DNA of 64,000 nt, taken from assembly GCA_963797005.1 (NCBI GenBank), contig CAWCOF010000013.1:1-64000 (forward strand), given 5' to 3'. Each line of letters begins with the position of its first letter. Within the stretch, counting starts at the first letter, position 1. Position numbers and translations under genes: made by a program. The notes below the pieces were generated by a model, which had not been told where the DNA came from, did not search any database, and saw only the letters and a program-made list of their open reading frames with translations. This stretch comes from AWTP1-13 sp963797005 (lineage in GTDB: Bacteria; Pseudomonadota; Alphaproteobacteria; Rhizobiales; Hyphomicrobiaceae). Positions 8,774 to 16,622 of the stretch are shown piece after piece.

Positions 8774-8796
8774 CGTCCTTCGACAAGCTCAGGACG
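8774..8796. repeat. CGTCCTTCGACAAGCTCAGG palindromic repeat
   Basis: The 23-bp palindrome CGTCCTTCGAC-aag-CTCAGGACG lies in the 152-bp spacer between the hypothetical gene and aapM. A related unit (CCTGAGCCTGTCGAAGGG) occurs inside the molybdenum hydroxylase gene at 19024-19041. Such units are common interspersed repeats in alphaproteobacteria. The rest of the spacer shows nothing recognisable. Confidence 0.6.
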
Positions 8797-8821
8797 GGGC
8801 TGCCAACAAGGCCCGTTACCC

Positions 8822-10126
8822 CTAACGCCTATCGCCTATCGCCAGCCGCCGCTCGATCATCTGCGAGTAGCGCGACATGCCGAAGCAGAACACCCAGAAG
8901 ACCAAGCCGGCGAACACCAAGCCCGTCGAGGTCGTGGAGTTGGCGAACCACTTGGCGTCCGTCAGGTTGAGCTGGACGATGCCGAGCAGATCGAAGACAC
9001 CGATGATCAGCACGAGGCTCGTGTCCTTGAAGAGGCTGACGAACGAGCTGACGATGCCGGGAATGACGAGCTTCAGCGCCTGCGGCAGGATGATGAGGGC
9101 CATGCGCTTGGGATAGGAGAGGCCCAGCGCCTCGGCCGCCTCGAACTGCCCGCGCGGGATCGCCTGCAGGCCGCCGCGGATGGTCTCGGCCATGTAGGCG
9201 CCGGCGAACAGGGCGACGCCCACGAGGGCCCGCAGCAGCTTGTCGAAGGAGACGCCCGCCGGCAAGAACAGCGGCAGCATCACCGAGGACATGAACAGCA
9301 CCGTGATCAGCGGCACGCCGCGCACGAACTCGATGAAACCGACCGAGGCCCAGCGCACGAACGGCATCTTCGAGCGCCGCCCGAGCGCCAGGGCGATGCC
9401 GACCGGGAACGATCCGGTGATGCCGACGCTGGCGACGACCAGGGTCACGAGCAGCCCGCCCCACAACTCGGTCGGTACGATCGGCAGGCGCACGAGGCCG
9501 CTGGTGGAGAACACCCAGCGGGCCAGGAGCGGCACGGCGACAACCAGGCAAAGCACGGCGGTCAGCCGCAGGCTCGGCCGGCCGAACAGGAGGAGCGCCA
9601 GGCCCGCGGCGCCCGCGGCGAACCCCACGGCGTCCAGGATGCCCGGGCTCGCGTTGGGCGTGCTGCCCGTCAGCAGCCAGAAGGCGACGACGGGGAAGAT
9701 CAGGAAGGTGAAGCCGGCGCTCCAGGCCTTGCCCGGAATGCGGGGCGCCATCAAAGGCACGAGGCCGGCGAGTGCCAGAGCGTAGGCGAGATCGACGCGC
9801 CAACGCTCCTCTTCCGGGTAGCGGCCGTAGATGAACTGGCTGAGCTTGGCCCAGATGAACGCCCAGCAGGCGCCGCTGCCCTCGACCTGGCACACCTTGC
9901 CGTCGTCGCCGACCCACACCGCATTGATGATGCCCCAGCTGACGACGCCCTCGAGCAGCTTCCAGGTGATGTAGAAGCCGACGAGGGTGAGGAGCGTATT
10001 GCCCCACGAGGAGAACAGGTTGTGGCGCAGCCAGCCGAACGCGCCGATCTCGGAGCGAGGTGGACGCACGGGCGCCGACCCGGCTGGCGTGGCCGGGACG
10101 GAGGCAGTGGCAAGGTCGTGTCGCAT
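8822..10126 (-). CDS. aapM: general L-amino-acid ABC transporter, permease AapM
   Basis: A 434-residue inner-membrane permease. A long N-terminal membrane segment with a periplasmic loop (CQVEGSGACWAFIWAK) precedes the permease domain, whose His/Glu-transporter EAA loop reads EAAEALGLSYPKRM. The unusually long N-terminal extension is characteristic of AapM/BztC rather than HisM. With AapQ it forms the channel through which AapJ-bound amino acids pass, powered by AapP. The gene is last in the aapP-J-Q-M series, 4 bp after aapQ. Its 3' end contains two GCCTATC units just before the stop. Confidence 0.93.
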   Translation of the reverse strand: MRHDLATASVPATPAGSAPVRPPRSEIGAFGWLRHNLFSSWGNTLLTLVGFYITWKLLEGVVSWGIINAVWVGDDGKVCQVEGSGACWAFIWAKLSQFIYGRYPEEERWRVDLAYALALAGLVPLMAPRIPGKAWSAGFTFLIFPVVAFWLLTGSTPNASPGILDAVGFAAGAAGLALLLFGRPSLRLTAVLCLVVAVPLLARWVFSTSGLVRLPIVPTELWGGLLVTLVVASVGITGSFPVGIALALGRRSKMPFVRWASVGFIEFVRGVPLITVLFMSSVMLPLFLPAGVSFDKLLRALVGVALFAGAYMAETIRGGLQAIPRGQFEAAEALGLSYPKRMALIILPQALKLVIPGIVSSFVSLFKDTSLVLIIGVFDLLGIVQLNLTDAKWFANSTTSTGLVFAGLVFWVFCFGMSRYSQMIERRLAIGDRR

Positions 10127-10130
10127 CGGA

Positions 10131-11333
10131 CTACCTCTCCACCAGCGCCATGCGCGCGTTGAACCAGTTCATGAACGCCGAGGTGAGCAGGCTCAGCGAC
10201 AGATAGACGCCCATGGTGACCAGGATCACCTCGACCGCCTGGCCGGTCTGGTTCAGCACCGTGCCGGCGAACACGCTGACGAGGTCGGGATAGGCGATGG
10301 CCACCCCGAGCGAGGAGTTCTTGGTCAGGTTGAGATAGTTGTTGGTCAGCGGCGGGATGATGATGCGCATGGCCTGCGGGATGACGACGAGGCGCAGCAC
10401 CTGGCCCTTGCTTAGGCCGATGGCGAGCGCCGCCTCCTTCTGGCCCTTGGGCACGCCCTCGATGCCGGCGCGCACGATCTCGGCGATGAAGGCGCCGGTG
10501 TAGACGACGAGGCCGAGCAGCAGGGCCATGAACTCCGGCTGCACGACGATGCCGCCCTCGAAATTGAAGCCGCGCAGCTGCGGATAGGCGAAGTCGAGGG
10601 GAGCGCCTGCGAGGACGAACGCGGCGGCGGGCAGCCCGAGGATCAGCGCCAGCGCGACCAGGCCGGAGTGGAACTGCGCGCCCGTGAGCCGCTGGCGGTG
10701 CCTGGCCCACAGCGCGATGGCTATCGACAGCACGATGCCGGCGGCGAGCACCGCCAGCACGATGTCGAAGCCGGGCTTGGGCAGCGGCGCCGGCAGGTAG
10801 AGGCCGCGCAGATTGAGGAAGATGCCGCCCGGCAGCTCCAGGCTCTGGCGCGGCGGCGGCACCGCCTTCAGCACCGCGAAGTACCACACGAACAGCTGCA
10901 GCAGCAGCGGCACGTTGCGGATGGTCTCGACGTAGATCGTGGCGAGCCTGGCGATCAGCCAGTTGGAGGAGAGCCGGGCGATGCCCATCGTGAAGCCGAC
11001 GATGGTGGCGAGCACGATGCCGATTGCGGCCACCAGGACCGTATTCCACAGGCCGACCCAGAAGACGCGCCCGTAGGTGGAGGTGTTGGAGTACTCGATG
11101 AGCGACTGCGAGATGTCGAAGCCGGAGGTGGTGTCCCAGAAGCCGAAACCCGAGGCGATGTTCTGCCGCCGCAGGTTGGCCGCCGTGTTGGAGACGATCA
11201 TCCAGAACAGCGCCGCCAGCGCCACGACCAGGACGACCTGGAAGATGACCTGCCGCACCTCGGGCCGGTAGAGGAGGTCGAGCGGGCTCGTGGTGCGCCG
11301 CACCGCGCCTTGCGTGCGGCTGGTGACTGCCAT
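10131..11333 (-). CDS. aapQ: general L-amino-acid ABC transporter, permease AapQ
   Basis: This 400-residue permease partners AapM. It has a transmembrane N-terminus (ALAALFWMIVSNTAANL), a central hydrophobic insertion typical of AapQ/BztB, and the EAA loop EAALAIGLSKGQVLRLVVIPQ. The frame is open further upstream to 11423 through the intergenic hairpin, but the ATG at 11333 (MAVTSRTQGAVRR), preceded by AAGG, gives the normal length and leaves the hairpin untranslated. It lies 99 bp after aapJ. Confidence 0.93.
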   Translation of the reverse strand: MAVTSRTQGAVRRTTSPLDLLYRPEVRQVIFQVVLVVALAALFWMIVSNTAANLRRQNIASGFGFWDTTSGFDISQSLIEYSNTSTYGRVFWVGLWNTVLVAAIGIVLATIVGFTMGIARLSSNWLIARLATIYVETIRNVPLLLQLFVWYFAVLKAVPPPRQSLELPGGIFLNLRGLYLPAPLPKPGFDIVLAVLAAGIVLSIAIALWARHRQRLTGAQFHSGLVALALILGLPAAAFVLAGAPLDFAYPQLRGFNFEGGIVVQPEFMALLLGLVVYTGAFIAEIVRAGIEGVPKGQKEAALAIGLSKGQVLRLVVIPQAMRIIIPPLTNNYLNLTKNSSLGVAIAYPDLVSVFAGTVLNQTGQAVEVILVTMGVYLSLSLLTSAFMNWFNARMALVER

Positions 11334-11382
11334 GTCCTTGCCCTTTCGCGCGCCGGTCCCCGGATCGCCTGCCCCGATGTGC

Positions 11383-11415
11383 AAGGCGCCGGCCGCTGCG
11401 TGCGACCGGCGCCTT
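11383..11415. terminator. 10-bp perfect hairpin between aapJ and aapQ
   Basis: AAGGCGCCGG at 11383-11392 is the exact inverse complement of CCGGCGCCTT at 11406-11415, with a 13-nt loop. In the aap transcript it falls 17 nt after the aapJ stop and 49 nt before the aapQ start. There is no U-tract, so it is more likely an attenuating or 3'-end-protecting stem-loop that keeps binding-protein mRNA abundant over permease mRNA than a full terminator. Confidence 0.6.
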
Positions 11416-11432
11416 TGGATCACGCCTGCCCG

Positions 11433-12461
11433 CTACCGGACCGGCGGGGCGTACTGGATCCCGCCCTTGTTCCAGAGGTTGTTGAGGCCGCGGGCGATCT
11501 TGAGCGGCGTGTTCGGACCCACGTTGCGCTCGTAGATCTCGCCGTAGTTGCCGACGCCCTTGAGGATGCGCACGACCCAGTCCTGATCCAGGCCGACGGC
11601 CTTGCCGAACTCGCCCTCGGCACCCAGCAGCCGCCGGATCTCGGGGTTCTTCGACTTCACCATCTCATCGACGTTCTTCTGCGAGACGCCCAGCTCCTCG
11701 GCGTTGAGCAGCGCGAAGTAGACCCACTTGTTGAGCGTGAACCACTGGAAGTCGCCCTGGCGCACCACGGGGCCAAGCGGCTCCTTGGAGATGATCTCGG
11801 GCAGCACCACGTGGTCGTTGGGCGCCTTGAGCCGCAGGCGTTGGGCGTAGAGGCCCGACTGATCGGTGGTGTAGACGTCGCAGCGCCCGGCGTCGTAGGC
11901 GGCGTTGACCTCGTCGGCCTTCTCGAACACGACGGGCTTATAGGTCATGTTGTTGGCGCGGAAATAGTCCGAGAGGTTGAGCTCGGTCGTAGTGCCCGTG
12001 GCCACGCACACCGAGGCGCCGTTGAGCTCCTTGGCCGACTTAACACCGAGCTTCTTCGGCACCATCATGCCCTGGCCGTCGTAGTACATGACGCCCACGA
12101 ACGACAGGCCCATGGCGCTGTCGCGGCTCATGGTCCAGGTCGTGGTGCGCGACAGCACGTCGACCTCGCCCGACTGCAGCGCCGTGAAGCGCTCCTTGGC
12201 GGTCAGCGGCTTGAACGAGACCTTCTTGGGATCGTTGAAGATCGCCGCGGCCACGGCGCGGCAGTAGTCGACGTCGAGGCCCGTCCAGTTGCCCTTGTCG
12301 TCGGGGAAGGCGAAGCCCGGCACACCGGGCGCCACGCCGCAGCTGAGCATGCCGCGGCTCTTGACGGTGGCGAGCGTGTTGGCGCCTTGCGCCTCCGCCG
12401 CACCGATGGCGCTGGCGAGGACAAGCGCTGCCGCTAGTCCTGTTCCTGCAAGCCTGATCAT
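11433..12461 (-). CDS. aapJ: general L-amino-acid-binding periplasmic protein AapJ
   Basis: A 342-residue secreted solute-binding protein. The signal peptide is MIRLAGTGLAAALVLASAIG with an AEA-Q cleavage region. The mature domain has the family's CGVAPGVPGFAFPDDKG start, the DVDYCRAVAAAIF strand and the ligand-loop region SRTTTWTMSRD. It captures a broad range of L-amino acids for AapQMP. The ATG at 12461 is preceded by AGGAGAG, a good ribosome site, and the long upstream open frame is only a shadow of aapP. It sits between aapP and aapQ. Confidence 0.95.
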   Translation of the reverse strand: MIRLAGTGLAAALVLASAIGAAEAQGANTLATVKSRGMLSCGVAPGVPGFAFPDDKGNWTGLDVDYCRAVAAAIFNDPKKVSFKPLTAKERFTALQSGEVDVLSRTTTWTMSRDSAMGLSFVGVMYYDGQGMMVPKKLGVKSAKELNGASVCVATGTTTELNLSDYFRANNMTYKPVVFEKADEVNAAYDAGRCDVYTTDQSGLYAQRLRLKAPNDHVVLPEIISKEPLGPVVRQGDFQWFTLNKWVYFALLNAEELGVSQKNVDEMVKSKNPEIRRLLGAEGEFGKAVGLDQDWVVRILKGVGNYGEIYERNVGPNTPLKIARGLNNLWNKGGIQYAPPVR

Positions 12462-12547
12462 TTCCACTCTCCTGCCTTGGTTGCTGACGGTTGCCTTGAT
12501 GCTGTCCTGCGATTGCCCGCTCCTGCCCGGACCCTCCGCCTCCTCGG

Positions 12548-13327
12548 CTAGTGGTTGAGGATCTGGGACAGGAACAGCTTGGTGCGCTCCGACTTGGGGT
12601 TGGCGAAGAACTCCTTCGGCGTCCCCTGCTCGACGATCTCGCCCCTGTCCATGAAGATGATGCGGTCGGCGACCGAGCGGGCAAAGCCCATCTCGTGCGT
12701 GACGCACAGCATGGTCATGCCGGAGCCGGCGAGCTCGATCATCACATCGAGCACCTCCTTGATCATTTCCGGGTCGAGGGCCGAGGTCGGCTCGTCGAAC
12801 AGCATGATGCGCGGGCTCATGCAGAGCGCGCGGGCAATCGCGACGCGCTGCTGCTGGCCGCCGGAAAGCTGGCCCGGATACTTCTCGGCCTGCTCCGGGA
12901 TCTTGACGCGCTGCAGATAGCTTCTGGCGATCTCCTCGGCCTCCCGGCGGGGCATCTTCTTGACCCACGCCGGGGCCAGGCAGAGGTTGTCGAGCACGGT
13001 CAGGTGCGGGAAAAGATTGAAGCTCTGGAACACCATGCCGACGTCGGCGCGGATCTTCTCGATCTGGCGCACGTCGTTGGTGAGCTCCATGCCGTCGACG
13101 ATGATGCGGCCCTTCTGATGGTCCTCGAGCCGGTTGATGCAGCGGATGAGCGTCGACTTGCCCGAGCCGGAAGGGCCGCAGATCACGATCTTCTCGCGCT
13201 GGTCGACGGTGAGGTCGATATCCCTCAGGACGTGGAACTCGCCGTACCACTTGTTGAGGCCGATCATCTGAACGGCGGGCATATCGCTATGCGTCTGGGC
13301 CGTCGCAGCGACGGTCGCTTGAGCCAT
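12548..13327 (-). CDS. aapP: general L-amino-acid ABC transporter, ATP-binding protein AapP
   Basis: A 259-residue ABC ATPase with Walker A GPSGSGKST (about 51-59), Q-loop GMVFQSFNLFP, signature LSGGQ (154-158), Walker B IMLFDEP and switch histidine in CVTHEMGF. It energises AapQM. The ATG at 13327 follows GGGAGG. Here aapP is first in the operon, whereas in the rhizobial aapJQMP arrangement it is last. The 212 bp upstream must contain the operon promoter, but no convincing -35/-10 pair stands out. Confidence 0.94.
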   Translation of the reverse strand: MAQATVAATAQTHSDMPAVQMIGLNKWYGEFHVLRDIDLTVDQREKIVICGPSGSGKSTLIRCINRLEDHQKGRIIVDGMELTNDVRQIEKIRADVGMVFQSFNLFPHLTVLDNLCLAPAWVKKMPRREAEEIARSYLQRVKIPEQAEKYPGQLSGGQQQRVAIARALCMSPRIMLFDEPTSALDPEMIKEVLDVMIELAGSGMTMLCVTHEMGFARSVADRIIFMDRGEIVEQGTPKEFFANPKSERTKLFLSQILNH

Positions 13328-13539
13328 GCAGCCTCCCACGCAGGACACGAGGCAGCTGGCGGCCTCGTCCTCAATGCGGTGACGAATTCCTGACAGTATG
13401 CCGGACAGGGTCGGCTCGCGCAACGCACACGCCATAAGCCTTTTGCCTAGTGAGGCGGCAGACTTGGCGGCATCTTCGCGTGTGCAGCATGGCGATCGAT
13501 GGTCGGTTTCGAGCTTGCTCCGGCGATTGCCGCTGCCCC

Positions 13540-14469
13540 TCACCCCGGCCCCCGGATCAAGTCCGGGGCAGGCTCTCTCCCCACGCTGATGGCGTGCGCG
13601 GCAAGGTTGATCAGGCGTGGGGAGAGGGGGAGATCGCTGAGCGCGCGCGTGTCGCCGGCGAGCATGAGGCAGGCGTCGGCGATCAGGCCGCGGCGGTGAT
13701 AGGCGGCGGCACGGGCGAGGCCACTGGCGAGGGCGGCATCGATCTCGGCGGCGCTGAGCGGGCCGACGTCGACGGTGACGAGGAGATCGCGCAGGTCGCT
13801 GTCGGGGTCGAGAGCGCGGGCGGGGCGGCGGGTGATGCTCGGGCTGTCGAGGCTGACCGCATTGGCAATGAGGGTGGCGGCCACGTCGGCGGCGGCGGCG
13901 GTGCGGGCGAGCGCGGTGACGGCGTCGGCGATGCCGAGCGAGAAGGACCGCCCGCGCGCACCGGAGGTGGCGATGCCGCCGATGCCCGAGCCTGCCTCGA
14001 GCCGCAGGCGGCCGTTGAGGAGAGGCGTCGCGCCGCGCGAGAAATCGCCGGCGACGCCGACGTCGAGGCCGTGCCCCTCGGCGACGAACACCGCAATATC
14101 GCCGCCGTCGTTGACGAAGGCGCGCTCCAGCGGCGCGGCGGCGGTCATATGGGAGAGCAACTCGTCGGCCACGGCGCCGGCCACCGCCGCCATCGGCGTG
14201 AGGAAGGTATCGGCGAAGGGCCGGCAGGCGTCGAGCATGCGCCGCGCCACGGGGCCCTCGACGGCGGGCGCCTCCTGCATCGGCGTGCGCAGTTGGACAA
14301 GCTCGTCGCACAGCTCAGGCAGTATCTGCGGGAAGCGCCGACCGGCGGCCGCACAGGCCTCGCGCACCGCGCCCATGTCTCCCCAAGCCTTGAGCACCAC
14401 GTCGATGGGCCCATGCGACAGGTGCAGGCGGTCGCCGGAGAGATGCTGGATGACCGGTGGCGCGAGCAC
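13540..14469 (-). CDS. UPF0280 family protein (ApbE-like fold)
   Basis: This roughly 309-residue protein has UPF0280 hallmarks: an early DRLHLSHGPIDVVLKAW strand, FVNDGGDIAVFV, GGIATSGARGRSFSLGIADAV and a late DACLMLAGDT. UPF0280 proteins share the fold of the ApbE flavin-transferase family, but their reaction is unknown. The last residues (PAPDLIRGPG) are encoded by an interspersed repeat that supplies the stop, so the native C-terminus has probably been replaced. It begins 5 bp after the MarR stop and is last in the operon that includes the 6-hydroxynicotinate-reductase-like gene. Confidence 0.82.
   Translation of the reverse strand: MLAPPVIQHLSGDRLHLSHGPIDVVLKAWGDMGAVREACAAAGRRFPQILPELCDELVQLRTPMQEAPAVEGPVARRMLDACRPFADTFLTPMAAVAGAVADELLSHMTAAAPLERAFVNDGGDIAVFVAEGHGLDVGVAGDFSRGATPLLNGRLRLEAGSGIGGIATSGARGRSFSLGIADAVTALARTAAAADVAATLIANAVSLDSPSITRRPARALDPDSDLRDLLVTVDVGPLSAAEIDAALASGLARAAAYHRRGLIADACLMLAGDTRALSDLPLSPRLINLAAHAISVGREPAPDLIRGPG
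13549..13575. repeat. CCCCGGATCAAGTCCGGGG repeat, copy 1
   Basis: The short palindrome CCCCGGATCAAGTCCGGGG followed by CAGG overlaps the 3' end of the UPF0280 frame and supplies its final codons. The same unit recurs at 19071-19092 inside the molybdenum hydroxylase gene. Confidence 0.75.
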
Positions 14470-14474
14470 GGGCG

Positions 14475-14948
14475 TCAGCCGAGCTTGGCCAGTGCCTTGA
14501 GCAGCACGGTCGCCTCGCCGGTGTTGAGCGGCTCCAAGGTGCGCCGCGACACCTCCGCCGCGACCGACTTCATCGCTTTCACGGCGGCCTGGCCGGTCGG
14601 GGTCAGGGTGAGCATCACCAGCCGCGCATCCTTGATGTCGGTCGCCTGCCGCACGAAGCCGCGGGCGATGAGCCGGCCAACCACGCCGGAGATGGTGGCG
14701 GGGTCCATGCGCGCATGCCGCCCCAGCTGGTTCTGCGACACGGAGCCCAGATCGTCGATCTTGGCCAGGGCCGCGAATTGCGTCGGCGTCACGCTGAACC
14801 GGCCCATGACTGCGTTGAACACCTCGGTCGCGTGCTGGTGCGCGCAGCGCAGCAGGAACCCGACCTGGGCTTCGAGCACATAGGATGCAGCCCGCTCCGC
14901 CGGGTCCGCGCTTTCGGTCGGCTTGCGCCGGTTTCTGACAGTACTCAT
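14475..14948 (-). CDS. MarR-family transcriptional regulator
   Basis: A 157-residue winged-helix protein. The segments VTPTQFAALAKI, SVSQNQLGRHARMDPATISGVVGRLIARGFV and RLVMLTLTPTGQAAV are the helix-turn-helix, recognition helix and wing of MarR proteins, which act as dimers that release DNA on binding a small ligand, often an aromatic acid. The ATG at 14948 follows GGAG; a larger open frame upstream belongs to the 6-hydroxynicotinate-reductase frame region. It sits inside the catabolic operon, so it is probably the local regulator responding to the substrate or an intermediate. Confidence 0.9.
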   Translation of the reverse strand: MSTVRNRRKPTESADPAERAASYVLEAQVGFLLRCAHQHATEVFNAVMGRFSVTPTQFAALAKIDDLGSVSQNQLGRHARMDPATISGVVGRLIARGFVRQATDIKDARLVMLTLTPTGQAAVKAMKSVAAEVSRRTLEPLNTGEATVLLKALAKLG

Positions 14949-14974
14949 ACGCTTCACTCCCAGAGTCCGGGCCG

Positions 14975-16483
14975 TCATCGCCGACTGCCGGCGAACGGCC
15001 ACGGGTTGTCGTTCTGCCAAGGATCGATCCTTGCGTCCGCCGCCAGGGCCTGGATCACGTCCGCGACGGCGACGATGTCGCTCGTGTGCCCGCCGAGCCG
15101 CTCGTAGAGCGCGCGCGGCAGGGTGAACTCGATGGGCGCGACGATGGCCGGCGTCGGCACGTAGCCGAACGAGGCCTTGGGCATGCGCGTGACGTCGGCC
15201 ATGACGGTGATGCCGCCGCCGGGCCACACGTAGACCGGCGCGCCGCCCATGGTGACCTTGGTCTCGCCGCGGGCGACGGAGCGCGTCAGCAGCACCGGGT
15301 TCTCGGTGACGCCGGCCCTGAGCGACCCGCCGGCACCCGCCATGAACAGCACGGTGCACAGCGACGGCTCGCAGTTCTCGCCGATGCGGTCGACCACGGC
15401 GCTTGACGGCGGGCCGGCATGTCGGCGGGGACGGGGCGGAGGCTCTCGTCGAGGACGCAATAGAGCGCATCCTCGCCCGTGGTGGAGGTCATCAGGAGGC
15501 GCAGGCCGGGCCAGGCGACGGCGGGATCGATCTTCTTGATGATGGCGAGGGGATCAGTGATGTCGGTGCCGCCCCAGCCGAGCCCCGGATTGGCCACCTG
15601 GAAGTAGCGCCCCGGCGTGGAACGGCGCCCGCGCACGCGGATGCCGGCAAGCGGCATGTCGAGCACGCGGCCCGACTGGTGCTCGGTGAGCACACCGGTG
15701 ATCTGGTCGTCGACCACGATTACCTCGTCGACGTGACCGAGCCATTGCCTGGCGAAGATGCCGACCGCGGCCGAGCCGCACCCCACCCGCATGCGCACCT
15801 CGGGCTTGCCGTCGACGATGGGGGCAGAGCCGGCCTGCACGACGACCGCATGGCCCCCGTCGATGGTCATCTCGACGGCCTTGCCGGAGCACAGCTCCAA
15901 GAGCGCGTCGCAGGTGACGGTGCCCTCTTTCTTGGAGCCGCCGGTCAGGTGGCGCACGCCGCCGATGGACAGCATCTGCGAGCCGTACTCGGCGGTGGTG
16001 ACGTGGCCGACCTGCTCGCCCTTGACGCGGATGGCGGCGGTCTCGGGGCCCAGGTGCCGGTCGGTGTCGATCTTCACCTTGACGCCGCAGTAGGAGAAGA
16101 TGCCCTCGGTGACGACCGTGACGGTGTCGACGCCGTCGTGCTCGGCCGAGACGATGAAGGGCGCGGGCTTGTAGTCGGGATAGGTGGTCCCGGCGCCGAT
16201 GCCGGTGACGAAGGTGCGCGAGGGGTCGAGCGGTGCACCATCCCAGTTGGAGCCGGCGAATTGCACCGCCTTGCCGCCCTCGTCGGCGACGCGCTGCATG
16301 AGCACCACCGGATCGGTGCGCACCAGCTGTCCGTTGTCGTTGGCGTAGCGCGCGCAGGCGCCCGGCGCGCCCCGGCCGGATGCGGCACAACACCGGGCAG
16401 GCGTCGCAGCGCACGACGCCCTCGCCTTCCGCGGCGCCGAACTTCGCGGAGCGGGCTTCGGGGGAGAGACGGTCGTTGGTCAT
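14975..16483 (-). pseudogene. 6-hydroxynicotinate-reductase-like gene with two frameshifts
   Basis: Three frames must be joined to read the protein. The N-terminus (MTNDRLSPEARSAKF..., with the CDACPVLC iron-sulfur motif) runs to about 16360. One extra base there moves to the frame that continues ACARYANDNG and runs for about 300 residues (GAGTTYPDYKPAPFIVSAEH, RVGCGSAAVGIFARQW). A missing base near 15415 moves to the last frame (AVVDRIGENCEPSLCTVLFM to the stop at 14975). The assembled ~500-residue protein matches the family annotated as 6-hydroxynicotinate reductase, a ferredoxin-dependent enzyme of anaerobic nicotinate breakdown. The start at 16483 has GGAG upstream. The two indels mean either inactivation or sequence errors; family assignment is from motif memory. 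Confidence 0.72.
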
Positions 16484-16497
16484 GCTCCGATTCTCCT

Positions 16498-16611
16498 GTC
16501 ATCCCGGAATTTCGCGTCAGCGAAATATCCGGGACCCAGTCTCGTGGAGAACGGTCCTTTGCCGCCCCTGGGTCCCGGCTCTCCGCGCATGCGCGCTGCG
16601 GCCGGGATGAC
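16498..16611. repeat. GTCATCCCGG-type palindromic repeat, copy B
   Basis: A 114-bp copy of the element also found at 5166, 17152 and 24799, but in the opposite orientation to copies A, C and D (the AATTTCGCGTCAGCGAAAT end comes first). It lies in the gap between the molybdenum hydroxylase gene and the 6-hydroxynicotinate-reductase-like gene, so it is in the operon mRNA and could fold into a long stem-loop there. Confidence 0.9.
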
Positions 16612-16622
16612 AAACTGCGCGC

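Noticed and set aside
13328..13539. A specific promoter for the aap operon
   Set aside because: A TTGCGC/ATACTG pair with 18-bp spacing exists but is too weak to support in GC-rich sequence.
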